Part shown: piece after piece, positions 52,906 to 60,929 of the stretch | Layout: every line of letters starts with the position of its first letter | How positions within the stretch are numbered: position 1 is the first letter of the stretch | From: an uncultured Bacteroidales bacterium | GTDB taxonomy: Bacteria; Bacteroidota; Bacteroidia; Bacteroidales; Salinivirgaceae | DNA length: 60,929 nucleotides | NCBI GenBank assembly: GCA_937981765.1 | Contig: CALJOM010000014.1 | Location: forward strand, 1 to 60,929 | Direction: 5' to 3' | Translations under genes and position numbers: made by a program | The notes under the pieces: generated by a model | The model's database searches: none | What the model was told of the DNA's origin: nothing | What the model saw: only the letters and a program-made list of their open reading frames with translations

Positions 52906-53772
52906 ATGAAAGGAATAATTTTAGCCGGAGGGGCAGGAACACGCCTTTATCCCATAACCAAATCGATATCAAAACAGCTTATCCCCATTTACGATAAGCC
53001 CATGATTTATTATCCCCTGTCGGTGTTAATGTTGGCGGGAATACGCGAGATTCTTATAATCAGTACGCCAAAAGATATTCACCTGTACAGCGATTTATTT
53101 TGCGATGGAACTCATTTGGGCCTATCTATTCAATATGAGATACAACCTTCTCCCGATGGGCTTGCCCAGGCATTTATCATTGGGGAAAAATTTATTGGCA
53201 ACGATACCGCGTGTCTGGTTTTGGGCGATAATATTTTTTACGGACATGCCTTTTCCAAACAACTCAAAGCTGCAGCTTCGATAACGGAAGGAGCTGTTGT
53301 GTTTGGATATTGGGTAAAAGACCCCCAGCGATACGGTGTAGTTGAATACGACTCAAACGGAAATGTAATCAGCATCGAAGAAAAACCCGAAAAACCTAAA
53401 AGCAATTTTGCCGTAACCGGTTTATACTTTTACGATAATAGCGTAATCGAAAAAGCAAAAACCTTAAAGCCAAGCAAACGAGGAGAGCTAGAAATTACAG
53501 ACCTTAATTGCTTGTACTTAAACGAAAACCGTTTGAGGGTTGAGCTCCTTGGGCGTGGTTTTGCATGGCTCGACACCGGTACCCATGAAAGTTTGCTTGA
53601 TGCTTCCAATTTTGTGGCAACCATCGAAAAACGCCAGGGTTTAAAAATTGCCTGCGTTGAGGAGATTGCCTATAAAAACGGATTCATCAACAAAACACAA
53701 CTTATCAGCCTTGCTAATCAGTATCGAAACAATGAGTATGGCCAGTACTTGTTAAAATTAGCAGAACTTTGA
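52906..53772 (+). CDS. rfbA: glucose-1-phosphate thymidylyltransferase
   Basis: Makes dTDP-glucose from dTTP and glucose-1-phosphate. The ATG at 52906 ([20 protein letters not shown]) starts with the nucleotide-binding motif itself and gives 288 residues, the family length; the frame's limit at 52858 is inside uxs. Further motifs: [73 protein letters not shown] and [20 protein letters not shown]. Followed directly by rfbC and rfbD, but no rfbB in the window. Confidence 0.96.
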   Translation: MKGIILAGGAGTRLYPITKSISKQLIPIYDKPMIYYPLSVLMLAGIREILIISTPKDIHLYSDLFCDGTHLGLSIQYEIQPSPDGLAQAFIIGEKFIGNDTACLVLGDNIFYGHAFSKQLKAAASITEGAVVFGYWVKDPQRYGVVEYDSNGNVISIEEKPEKPKSNFAVTGLYFYDNSVIEKAKTLKPSKRGELEITDLNCLYLNENRLRVELLGRGFAWLDTGTHESLLDASNFVATIEKRQGLKIACVEEIAYKNGFINKTQLISLANQYRNNEYGQYLLKLAEL

Positions 53773-53792
53773 TTAATCAAGCGATTGTTGTT

Positions 53793-54374
53793 ATGGATAA
53801 ACTAAAAGCCCACAAAACCGATTTCCCAGGCCTTGTAATTCTCGAACCCGCGGTATTTAAAGACAACAGAGGCTATTTTTTCGAGGCATACAACTACGAA
53901 CACTATGCTAACCTGGGCATCACTACCCGATTTGTACAGGATAATCAGGCAAAATCGACCTACGGGGTTGTGCGGGGACTCCATTTTCAACAACCTCCTC
54001 ATAGTCAGGCAAAACTGGTAAGGGTTACTGAAGGGGTGATATTAGACGCAGTGGTAGATTTGCGAAAAGGATCACCAACATATGGGCGATATTTCAGCAT
54101 AGAACTCTCGGCCGATAATTTCCTGGCGTTATACATACCCAAAGGATTTGCCCATGGGTATTCGGTTTTAAGTCAAACCGCCATTGTAACCTACAAATCC
54201 GATGATTTTTACACACCACCCGCCGAAGCCGGCATTAATCTGTTAGACCCACATCTGAATATCGACTGGAAAATATCGCCGGAGAAAATGATAATTTCGC
54301 AACGCGATAAAATCTGGCCAATGTTAAACCAGGCGATACACAATTTTACACTCAATCCGGAAAATCCTTATTAA
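53793..54374 (+). CDS. rfbC: dTDP-4-dehydrorhamnose 3,5-epimerase
   Basis: 193 residues from the ATG at 53793 (MDKLKAHKTDFPGLVILEPA); a TTG at 53769 that overlaps the rfbA stop would add eight residues. Cupin-fold epimerase: FKDNRGYFFEAYN, VVRGLHFQQPPHSQAKLVRV (catalytic His in GLHFQ), LDAVVDLRKGSPTYG, IPKGFAHGYSVLS and PLNIDW-like PHLNIDWKI. Second step after the dehydratase in dTDP-L-rhamnose synthesis. Confidence 0.95.
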   Translation: MDKLKAHKTDFPGLVILEPAVFKDNRGYFFEAYNYEHYANLGITTRFVQDNQAKSTYGVVRGLHFQQPPHSQAKLVRVTEGVILDAVVDLRKGSPTYGRYFSIELSADNFLALYIPKGFAHGYSVLSQTAIVTYKSDDFYTPPAEAGINLLDPHLNIDWKISPEKMIISQRDKIWPMLNQAIHNFTLNPENPY

Positions 54375-54387
54375 CCCCAAAAATACC

Positions 54388-55269
54388 ATGAGCCCAAAGC
54401 TATTAATAACCGGCGCCAATGGACAACTGGGCAGAGAAATCATTAAGATCGCCTCACAACAAAATATCAGCTACGTTGCTACCGATGTAAGTCAATTAGA
54501 CATTACCCAAATAGAAGAGGTATTGCCCCTAGTTAGGCAATTAAAGCCACAGGCTATCATTAACTGCGCAGCTTACACCGCGGTAGATAAAGCCGAAATT
54601 GAGCCGGAACAAGCTCACAAGATAAATGTTGATGGCACTAAAAATGTTGCCTCAGCTGCTAGGGAATCGGGAGCCTATTTTGTGCATATTTCCACCGATT
54701 TTGTTTTCGACGGCAGCCAGTCGGCTCCCTACACAGAAAACAACCCAACCAATCCTTGCAACCTTTATGGGCGTACTAAAGCCGAGGGGGAAGCGGCCGT
54801 TCAGGCAACCGGAGGTAAGTGGGCAATTGTGCGGACATCCTGGTTATATTCAGCCGGAGATAACAATTTTGTTAACACAATGATTAAACTCGGACGCGAA
54901 CGAACCTCACTCAATGTGGTTTTTGATCAGGTGGGCACACCAACTTCAGCCGTTGATTTAGCAGAAGCAATTATTCTGATGGTTGAACGTAGTCTTGAAC
55001 AAAACAATCCCGTTTTAGGAATTTATCACTACTCCAACGAAGGCGTCTGCTCGTGGTTCGATTTTGCAGTTAAGATTATGAAACTGGCAAATATCGATTG
55101 TAAGGTTATGCCAATTCGAAGCGCAGAATATCCAACCCTTGCCCGCAGACCTTCCTTCAGTGTTTTGGATAAATCAAAAATAAAAACTACCTTAGGGATT
55201 GAAATACCACATTGGGAAGAAAGCCTTCGCAAGGTGATTTTCGAAAAAATCGAAACTCAAAAAATATAA
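54388..55269 (+). CDS. rfbD: dTDP-4-dehydrorhamnose reductase
   Basis: 293-residue SDR that reduces dTDP-4-keto-rhamnose with NADPH. N-terminal LLITGANGQLGREIIKIA, INCAAYTAVDKAEIEPEQAH, VHISTDFVFDGSQSAPYTEN, NPCNLYGRTKAEGEAAVQ (Tyr-x3-Lys), RTSWLYSAGDNNFVNTMIKL and the C-terminal RRPSFSVLDKSKIK. It starts 13 bases after rfbC, and the phosphohexomutase gene starts 4 bases after its stop, so these are tightly coupled. Confidence 0.96.
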   Translation: MSPKLLITGANGQLGREIIKIASQQNISYVATDVSQLDITQIEEVLPLVRQLKPQAIINCAAYTAVDKAEIEPEQAHKINVDGTKNVASAARESGAYFVHISTDFVFDGSQSAPYTENNPTNPCNLYGRTKAEGEAAVQATGGKWAIVRTSWLYSAGDNNFVNTMIKLGRERTSLNVVFDQVGTPTSAVDLAEAIILMVERSLEQNNPVLGIYHYSNEGVCSWFDFAVKIMKLANIDCKVMPIRSAEYPTLARRPSFSVLDKSKIKTTLGIEIPHWEESLRKVIFEKIETQKI

Positions 55270-55273
55270 CCCC

Positions 55274-57016
55274 ATGGAAACCAATCTTTTAGCACAAGTT
55301 ACGGCCAAGGCCCAGCAGTGGCTTGCTATGAAAAACGTTGAGGAGGAAACAAAGAAGAAAATCAGGGAACTGATTCAGGCTCAAAATGACGAACTCATCG
55401 ACTCCTTTTACCGCGATCTTGAGTTTGGAACGGGAGGACTACGCGGAATTATGGGGGTTGGATCGAACCGCATGAATATTTATACAGTAGCTATGGCTAC
55501 TCAGGGTTTAGCCAACTACTTGAAGAAAAACTTTGCCGACCGTAAAACAATATCTGTTGTTATTGCCCACGACAACCGACATAACGGGAAACTCTTCAGT
55601 CAAACCGCGGCTAATGTTTTTTCAGCCAACGGAATAAAGGTTTATTTATTCGATTCGCTACGCCCAACGCCACAACTTTCGTTTGCCATTCGATATTTAC
55701 AATGTCAGAGTGGGGTGGTTATCACAGCATCGCACAATCCAAAAGAATACAATGGTTACAAAGCCTACTGGGAAGATGGTGCACAGGTAATTGAACCACA
55801 CGATAAAAACATTATAGCCGAGGTTCAGAAAATTCAGTCGGTCGATGAAATAAACCTTCAAGGCAATCCGGAACTCATCACTATTCTGGATTCTAAGGTT
55901 GACGAAGCCTATATTCAGGCACTAAAAAGTCTTTCGTTACGCCCCGATGTTGTGCAACGTCATAAAACCATGAAAATTGTTTTTACCCCAATTCATGGTT
56001 CGAGCGTTTTTTTAGGGCCAAAAGTATTGAAGGCCTTTGGTTTTGAAAATGTTATAGAAGTGACAGAACAAACAGTGGTCGATGGGGATTTTCCAACCGT
56101 AAAATCACCCAATCCCGAAGAAGCCTCTGCCCTGGAATTGGCTCTGAAAAAGGGGAGAGAAGTTGATGCCGATTTAATTTTGGCAACTGACCCCGATGCC
56201 GACCGCGTTGGAATTGCCGTAAAAAATAACCGTGGAGAATTTGTGCTTTTCAATGGAAATCAAACAGCAGCCTTTTTGTTCTACTACATGCTTTTAAGCT
56301 GGAAACAAAGCGGCAAGCTAAACGGGAAGCAATATATTGTTAAAACCATTGTTACCACGGAAATTCTGGCAAAAATGGCAAAAGATTTCGGTGTAGAAAT
56401 CTACGATGTACTTACCGGTTTTAAATACATTGCCGATATTATAGCCAAGAATGAAGGTAAAAAAGAGTTTATTGTAGGAGGAGAGGAGAGCTACGGTTAT
56501 TTGGCAGGAGAATTCATTCGCGATAAAGATGCCATTATGGCTTGTGCACTAATTGCCGAAGCAGCTGCATGGGCAAAGGATCATGGAAAATCTGTTTATC
56601 AAATGTTGTTGGAAATTTACCAACGATACGGCCTTTATTACGAAAAACTTGTAAATATTACCAAAAAAGGAAAAGCCGGAGCCGATGAAATAGAGCAAAT
56701 GATGGCAGAATACAGAAATAATCCTCCTAAAAAATTGAACAACTGGTCGGTAGTTTGCATTAAGGATTATCAGCGTAAGATAGCCACCTACTATCCCACC
56801 GGAAAAACCGAGCCGATTGACCTGCCAAAATCGAATGTGCTGCAATTTATTCTGGAAGATGAGACGATTGTTTCAGTGCGCCCATCAGGTACCGAACCAA
56901 AAATTAAATTCTATTTTGGTGTACGGTCATCCCTTGCATCTGCCGATGCCTATGAAAGTACCCTCGAGCTGTTGGAACAAAAAATTGCCAATATACGAAA
57001 AGACTTAGGCATTTAA
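55274..57016 (+). CDS. phosphoglucomutase/phosphomannomutase family phosphohexomutase
   Basis: 580 residues of the four-domain alpha-D-phosphohexomutase family. N-terminal YRDLEFGTGGLRGIMGVGSN, phospho-Ser loop GVVITASHNPKEYNGYKAYW (Ser near 153), metal-binding DPDADRVGIAV, sugar-binding VGGEESYGYLAGEFIRDKDA and phosphate-binding SVRPSGTEPKIKFYFGV. Length and the GTGGLRG start match the PGM2-like subgroup rather than GlmM. It would supply glucose-1-phosphate to RfbA, which its place at the operon's end supports. Confidence 0.93.
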   Translation: METNLLAQVTAKAQQWLAMKNVEEETKKKIRELIQAQNDELIDSFYRDLEFGTGGLRGIMGVGSNRMNIYTVAMATQGLANYLKKNFADRKTISVVIAHDNRHNGKLFSQTAANVFSANGIKVYLFDSLRPTPQLSFAIRYLQCQSGVVITASHNPKEYNGYKAYWEDGAQVIEPHDKNIIAEVQKIQSVDEINLQGNPELITILDSKVDEAYIQALKSLSLRPDVVQRHKTMKIVFTPIHGSSVFLGPKVLKAFGFENVIEVTEQTVVDGDFPTVKSPNPEEASALELALKKGREVDADLILATDPDADRVGIAVKNNRGEFVLFNGNQTAAFLFYYMLLSWKQSGKLNGKQYIVKTIVTTEILAKMAKDFGVEIYDVLTGFKYIADIIAKNEGKKEFIVGGEESYGYLAGEFIRDKDAIMACALIAEAAAWAKDHGKSVYQMLLEIYQRYGLYYEKLVNITKKGKAGADEIEQMMAEYRNNPPKKLNNWSVVCIKDYQRKIATYYPTGKTEPIDLPKSNVLQFILEDETIVSVRPSGTEPKIKFYFGVRSSLASADAYESTLELLEQKIANIRKDLGI

Positions 57017-57025
57017 ATTTATTCG

Positions 57026-57056
57026 CGGGGGGCTAAATGCTCCCCGAAGTTTTTTT
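57026..57056 (+). terminator. Rho-independent terminator of the nucleotide-sugar operon
   Basis: Stem CGGGGGGC (57026-57033), loop TAAAT, GCTCCCCG (57039-57046) with one G-U pair, then seven T. Confidence 0.88.
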
Positions 57057-57064
57057 GTAGATTT

Positions 57065-58480
57065 TTAAATGGGATTAAAAAATTGCGAGTTAAAGTTCAC
57101 AAAATATAGTTCTTCCTGCGCACGAGTTACCGCCGTATAAAGCCATCGCAGATAATCCATATCCAACATATCTTCGGAAAAATGCCCCTGGTCGATAAAC
57201 ACTGCTTTCCACTGACCGCCCTGAGCTTTGTGACAAGTTAGGGCATAGGCATATTTTATTTGCAAGGCATTAAAAAAAGCGTCTTTTCGAAGCGATTCCA
57301 TTCGCTTGCGTTTGTTACCCACAGAATCATATTCTGAAATGATCGACTGGTATAAATCTCTGCCCTGATCGTTAGATAAGGCCGGAGCGTTAGAGTAGAG
57401 AGTGTCGAGAAGCAAAAGCACATCGAGCTCAAGGTTATCCATATCCGGCAAAACTATGGTAGCTTCAGCGAAACGAAATCCATGCTTTTCAATCTGTTTT
57501 CGAACCTTTTTTAGTAAAACAATATCTCCGTTGGCAATAAAATCTCGTTCGTTGTCAATCCAAAAATAGTTGTTTTTTACTACCATTAAACGTTCGCCCG
57601 CTGTGAGCTCCTCCTCAAACCATAAAATAGATTGCCGTATGCCGCGGTTGTAAATATTGGCCATTTGATTCGAGCGGGTTATTACAGCCACATTTTCTAA
57701 TCCAAAACGCTGAATGCAGTTTTCAAAGATTTCAGGAAATTCTTGCCCGCTAATTAGCGAAACATCCTTGAATGTTGCAGTGCGGAAAAAGGGCAATGAA
57801 AAATTTCGCTCCATCATCCGATTCCGTAATACGGTAGCGTTAGATAAAATTCCACTTTCCAAAGATTGGCGCACCACTTGACGAAGAGTCGTCGCTATCA
57901 CTTTTTTACCGTAAAACTCGAGCTCCTGTTCACGTAATGCAGGACTAAGACGTATCCCCACCGGAGGCAATTGGGCTACGTCGCCGGAGAAAATCAGCTT
58001 GCAATTCTTTCCACTATCAACATAATCAAGCAAGTCTAACAACAGATTTCCCGAACCAAAAAGATTTTTATCGTCCGAAGAGTCCCCAATCATAGAAGAT
58101 TCGTCGACGATAAAAAGCGTATTGCGATGAAGATTTCTATCGAGAAGAAACTTGCTATCAATTTCAACCGAACTTTGACGTCGGTAAATCTTTTTGTGTA
58201 TAGTACTGGCACTCATCCCCGCATAGGAAGATAGAACTTTGGCTGCTCGACCGGTAGGTGCCAGGAGTACTACTTTTTGCTTTAGACTCTGCCATGTTTT
58301 CACCAAAGTTGCTACTAGCGTAGTTTTTCCTGTTCCGGCATAACCCCGCAGAATAAACACGGTGTTGTCATTATCATTAACCAAGAATTTCCCTAGAAGT
58401 GAAATCGCCTCGCACTGGTCTTCAGTAGGATTGTGGCCTAAGTTTTTAATCAATAAATCAGCCAAATGATTGTGCAGCAT
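57065..58480 (-). CDS. RecD/Dda-like superfamily 1 DNA helicase
   Basis: 471 residues. Motif I ILRGYAGTGKTTLVATLVKT, motif Ia LLAPTGRAAKVLS, motif II region FIVDESSMIGDSS, motif III KLIFSGDVAQLPPVG, and a UvrD_C_2-type C-terminus with YALTCHKAQGGQWKAVFID and WLYTAVTRAQEELYFVNF. It resembles stand-alone RecD-like or Dda-type 5'-3' helicases; no RecB or RecC is nearby, and it lacks the long N-terminus of RecD2. It may work in replication-fork repair or recombination. It is convergent with the pgm operon. Confidence 0.9.
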   Translation of the reverse strand: MLHNHLADLLIKNLGHNPTEDQCEAISLLGKFLVNDNDNTVFILRGYAGTGKTTLVATLVKTWQSLKQKVVLLAPTGRAAKVLSSYAGMSASTIHKKIYRRQSSVEIDSKFLLDRNLHRNTLFIVDESSMIGDSSDDKNLFGSGNLLLDLLDYVDSGKNCKLIFSGDVAQLPPVGIRLSPALREQELEFYGKKVIATTLRQVVRQSLESGILSNATVLRNRMMERNFSLPFFRTATFKDVSLISGQEFPEIFENCIQRFGLENVAVITRSNQMANIYNRGIRQSILWFEEELTAGERLMVVKNNYFWIDNERDFIANGDIVLLKKVRKQIEKHGFRFAEATIVLPDMDNLELDVLLLLDTLYSNAPALSNDQGRDLYQSIISEYDSVGNKRKRMESLRKDAFFNALQIKYAYALTCHKAQGGQWKAVFIDQGHFSEDMLDMDYLRWLYTAVTRAQEELYFVNFNSQFFNPI

Positions 58481-58502
58481 CCCGATATTTCTACAAACAC
58501 TG

Positions 58503-58510
58503 CAAAAGTA
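58503..58510 (-). promoter_or_regulatory. promoter -7 box (TACTTTTG) for helicase gene
   Basis: The minus strand reads TACTTTTG 23 bases before the helicase ATG. No -33 element at the right distance. Confidence 0.45.
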
Positions 58511-58684
58511 ACAAAATTATGGGAGAATGGTGAATGGATAATTGTTAATGGTAAATAGGGGGCAATGGGGATAGTGAAGGGGTTAATTTTTGAGGCAGAA
58601 TTTCACAAACTAACTTGATTTTTCATTCTCTGAGGTGGCAAGGTCAAAATACTTTCAACACGAGCGAAAATATTTCGCTCGATT

Positions 58685-58719
58685 TTTGATTAAAACACAT
58701 AAAAATATTTTTAATTTTG
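58685..58719 (+). promoter_or_regulatory. promoter of the hypothetical-DUF3822-rsmD operon
   Basis: TTTG (58685-58688), 23 bases, TAATTTTG (58712-58719), about 43 bases before the ATG at 58763. Spacing is somewhat long. Confidence 0.5.
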
Positions 58720-58762
58720 CACTGTAAACTGAAAGTACGAACTCATAATAAAAACACTAACA

Positions 58763-59392
58763 ATGAAGCAAGCAGTTTCTGTAGTTCTTACCCTTGTTAT
58801 AATTGGATTAGGGTATATTCTGTACCAGAGTATTATGGAGCCTATCCGGTTCGAAAAAGAGAAAAACCGCCGATACGCCGTAACTATTAATCGTTTAAAA
58901 GATATTCGCAGTAGCCAGGTGTTTTTCAAAACCACCTATGGAAGATACACTGCAAGTTTCGATACGCTTACCGATTTTGTGAAGAACGGAAATATTCCTG
59001 TAGTTCGCGCTATTGGTACCATTCCGGAAGAATTTATTGATTCTCTCAAAAGTTTGGAAAAAGCAGAAAAGTTAGCCCTAAAAATGGGAATTATTCAGCG
59101 CGATACAATTCGTATTCCCATTCGCGACACACTCTTTAGAAATCGTTATGCCGATATTGATAGCATGCGCTATATTCCATTCTCAGGTGGAAAGGAGTTC
59201 TCATTGGGTACAGCTAAGGTTAATGTATCGGGTTTAATCGTTGATGTTTTTGAAGCCTCAGCTTTGAATTTTGATATCTTACGAGGAATCGACAAGCAGT
59301 TGATTGTAAACTTTAACGACGGAAAAGCATTCCCCGGACTAAAGGTCGGGTCGCTTACCGAGTCTAATAACAATGCCGGTAACTGGGAATAG
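58763..59392 (+). CDS. conserved hypothetical membrane-anchored protein
   Basis: 209 residues: an N-terminal TM (about 4-24, AVSVVLTLVIIGLGYILYQS), then a helix rich in basic residues (FEKEKNRRYAVTINRLKDIR) and a soluble region. The helix after the TM followed by SSQVFFKTTYGRYTASFDTL has a loose resemblance to pseudopilin N-termini, but no prepilin cleavage site is seen. It has no recognised domain. It is first in a transcript with DUF3822 and rsmD, which follow by 6 bases and then a 10-base overlap. Confidence 0.75.
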   Translation: MKQAVSVVLTLVIIGLGYILYQSIMEPIRFEKEKNRRYAVTINRLKDIRSSQVFFKTTYGRYTASFDTLTDFVKNGNIPVVRAIGTIPEEFIDSLKSLEKAEKLALKMGIIQRDTIRIPIRDTLFRNRYADIDSMRYIPFSGGKEFSLGTAKVNVSGLIVDVFEASALNFDILRGIDKQLIVNFNDGKAFPGLKVGSLTESNNNAGNWE

Positions 59393-59398
59393 TATGTA

Positions 59399-60262
59399 AT
59401 GTACAGTATTGTAACAATTTTTGAATATTCCGATCCGCGGTTTGATATAGGATCGGCCGCAATAAATGAATTATCCATCCACGCCTCGTTGGATGGATTT
59501 TCATTTTGTGTAATCTCTCCCAATCATTTTCAGGTACTCTATTTAAAACAATACGTTTTTGCTGAAAATCTTCCCATTGCCGACGTAGCGCACCTTTATT
59601 CTGAAATATGCTATTGGGACGAAATTTTGAGAGTACCGTATCAGAAGGTCAGAATTATGGTTGATAGTAACCGCGAAACCTTAATCCACGATCAACTATA
59701 TCGGTCCGACGAATCGAAGGAACTGCTCAATACACTTTTCTGTCCAAATGATATACCGCAACATTTGGTCGAAAACTATATTCGCTCGTCCGACCTGTGG
59801 GTTGTAGTCCAATTCCCTGCTTTATTGCATGAAAAACTGTTGACACATCAACCACAGGCAACAATGTTTTCATCATCCACCCCAATCTGCGAACGACTAC
59901 TTACAGAGCGTTATAATACCGCTCAGGGACAAATACTTATTAATCGACGCAGGCATTCGTTTCAGCTTTTTATTACCGAAAATGGAAAACTCACTTTCCA
60001 CAACACCTTTTCTATACCGCATCCCAACGATCTGGTTTACTTTACTGCTTATGTTGTTGATCAGCTCAACTTAGATGCAGACAAAATTCTCATTCGGCTC
60101 ATCGGAGAAATTGATATTTTCTCACCGGAAATCTCCATGCTGAAAAATTATTTTAAAAATGTGTCGCTGGAGAAAAATCCATTCGTTTTTCATGGACGAA
60201 TTTTAGAGCAGATTAACATCCATCGCTATATTAATCTGTTTAATTTATCGTTATGCGAATAA
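59399..60262 (+). CDS. DUF3822 family protein
   Basis: 287 residues, no signal peptide. The overall pattern matches DUF3822, which is confined to Bacteroidota and precedes rsmD, as here: LSIHASLDGFSFCVISPNHF near the N-terminus and RLIGEIDIFSPEISMLKNYF near the C-terminus. Such proteins have a weak likeness to actin/hexokinase-like ATPase folds, unproven here. Its end overlaps the rsmD start by 10 bases, suggesting translational coupling and possibly a ribosome-related role. Confidence 0.8.
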   Translation: MYSIVTIFEYSDPRFDIGSAAINELSIHASLDGFSFCVISPNHFQVLYLKQYVFAENLPIADVAHLYSEICYWDEILRVPYQKVRIMVDSNRETLIHDQLYRSDESKELLNTLFCPNDIPQHLVENYIRSSDLWVVVQFPALLHEKLLTHQPQATMFSSSTPICERLLTERYNTAQGQILINRRRHSFQLFITENGKLTFHNTFSIPHPNDLVYFTAYVVDQLNLDADKILIRLIGEIDIFSPEISMLKNYFKNVSLEKNPFVFHGRILEQINIHRYINLFNLSLCE

Positions 60263-60786
60263 CTGGCGGAGCATTGGGTGGAAGAAAAATAGAAGTGCCT
60301 TCGAATTTTACTTCCCGACCTACAACCGATATTTCCCGTGAGGCCTTATTTAATATTTTAAGTAACAGAGTAGATTTTGAAGAATTACGAGTTCTTGATC
60401 TTTTCAGCGGGACAGGAAGCATTATTTATGAATTTTACAGCAGAGGAACTCGTCAAATCGAAGGTGTAGAAATAAACAGAAAACATGTGGCGTATATTTG
60501 GAAAAACTTTGAAAATTTAAAGATTCACGATGTGAAAGTTTTTTGTGCCGATGCCATAAAATATTTGAATAGATGTTCACCTCGAACTTACGACATAGTG
60601 TTTGCCGATCCTCCTTTTGATTTTTCCCGTCGATTTGAAATTCCTGAATATGTTTTTCAACGTGAAATCCTTAAATCGGATGGAATTTTAATTTTGGAAC
60701 ACGAACCTTTAGACAATTATACCCAGCATCCCCGTTGGAAAGAGACTCGGCACTATGGAAAAGTTAATTTCTCATTTTTCCAATAA
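60253..60786 (+). CDS. rsmD: 16S rRNA (guanine-966-N2)-methyltransferase
   Basis: 177-residue SAM-dependent methyltransferase. N-terminal RITGGALGGRKIEVPSNFTS and RPTTDISREALFNIL are RsmD hallmarks; SAM motif I VLDLFSGTGSIIYEFYSRG, acidic end of strand 2 IEGVEINR, and the catalytic DIVFADPPFDF (N6/N2 MTase D/N-PP-F/Y). It methylates G966 (E. coli numbering) in the 30S subunit. Last gene before the tRNA. Confidence 0.96.
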   Translation: MRITGGALGGRKIEVPSNFTSRPTTDISREALFNILSNRVDFEELRVLDLFSGTGSIIYEFYSRGTRQIEGVEINRKHVAYIWKNFENLKIHDVKVFCADAIKYLNRCSPRTYDIVFADPPFDFSRRFEIPEYVFQREILKSDGILILEHEPLDNYTQHPRWKETRHYGKVNFSFFQ

Positions 60787-60858
60787 ATTCAGGCAAAGCG
60801 TGTTATTAAAGGAGAGGAATATTTTTCGAAAAAAAAAGAAAAAAAATGGGTCGAAATG

Positions 60859-60889
60859 TTTGTCGTTAAAAAGAAAACGCCTATATTTG
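60859..60889 (+). promoter_or_regulatory. promoter of the tRNA gene
   Basis: TTTG (60859-60862), 19 bases, TATATTTG (60882-60889), ending 16 bases before the tRNA 5' end. A textbook Bacteroidota promoter. Confidence 0.75.
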
Positions 60890-60905
60890 CAACGCAAAAT
60901 TCAAC

Positions 60906-60929
60906 GGTTCGGTAGTTCAGTTGGTTAGA
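60906..60929 (+). tRNA. tRNA, probably Asp, first 24 bases only
   Basis: GGTTCGGTAGTTCAGTTGG and the rest of the D-arm match the 5' part of Bacteroidota tRNA-Asp (acceptor strand, then GTTCAGTTGGTTAGA). The anticodon lies beyond the window, so the identity is a recollection of typical sequences rather than proven. Confidence 0.7.

Overview
The window looks like a chromosomal segment of a Bacteroidota bacterium, most likely order Bacteroidales or a close relative. The evidence is the recurring Bacteroidota-type promoter (TTTG, about 18-20 bases, then TAnnTTTG), AT-rich upstream regions with little Shine-Dalgarno signal, lineage-typical families (DUF3822, SiaC/DUF1987, MORN_2 repeats, C-terminally extended LysS, YfaP-like lipoprotein) and two capsule tyrosine kinases with Gly-Tyr tails. 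No CRISPR array, insertion sequence, prophage or rRNA was seen. One tRNA starts at the right edge.

Layout. Positions 1-8363 (minus strand) are an exopolysaccharide operon: aminotransferase, asparagine-synthetase-like amidotransferase, GT4 glycosyltransferase, Wza-like export lipoprotein, Wzc-like kinase and a WecA/MraY-type transferase cut by the window edge. Positions 8.6-14.5 kb carry an ECF sigma factor, lipoamide dehydrogenase, a zinc/manganese ABC importer (ZnuACB type), free methionine-R-sulfoxide reductase and a DedA-like protein. Positions 14.5-26 kb hold a large CAP/OmpA-like envelope protein, an Hsp15-like S4 protein, a SiaC-like protein with an NtrC-type regulator that lacks its DNA-binding domain, a ModE-like regulator, PpnP, PruA, a small Cys-rich membrane peptide, a long MORN-repeat protein and a Cache-domain chemoreceptor. 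Positions 26-38.8 kb hold two prolyl isomerases, a YfaP-like lipoprotein gene broken by one amber codon, TrxB, a phosphoesterase, L19, a Crp/Fnr regulator, IorBA, a chemoreceptor gene with a decayed 5' end, MurF and ApbE.

Positions 38.8-45.4 kb are the most interesting part. An NtrB/NtrC-like two-component pair is followed by a near-consensus sigma-54 site, then a coiled-coil lipoprotein ending in Lys-Arg-Lys, two YkuD L,D-transpeptidases (the first shares a helical module with the lipoprotein), and a membrane protein whose C-terminus resembles a transpeptidase without its catalytic residues. I infer a regulated system that ties the outer membrane to peptidoglycan, analogous to Braun's lipoprotein with its L,D-transpeptidases.

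Positions 45.6-57 kb hold a second Wza/Wzc pair, LysS, Ddl, then UDP-xylose synthase, RfbA, RfbC, RfbD and a phosphohexomutase for sugar-nucleotide supply. The right end has a RecD-like helicase on the minus strand, then a hypothetical protein, DUF3822, RsmD and the first 24 bases of a probable tRNA-Asp. All family calls come from reading motifs by eye; no database search was run.
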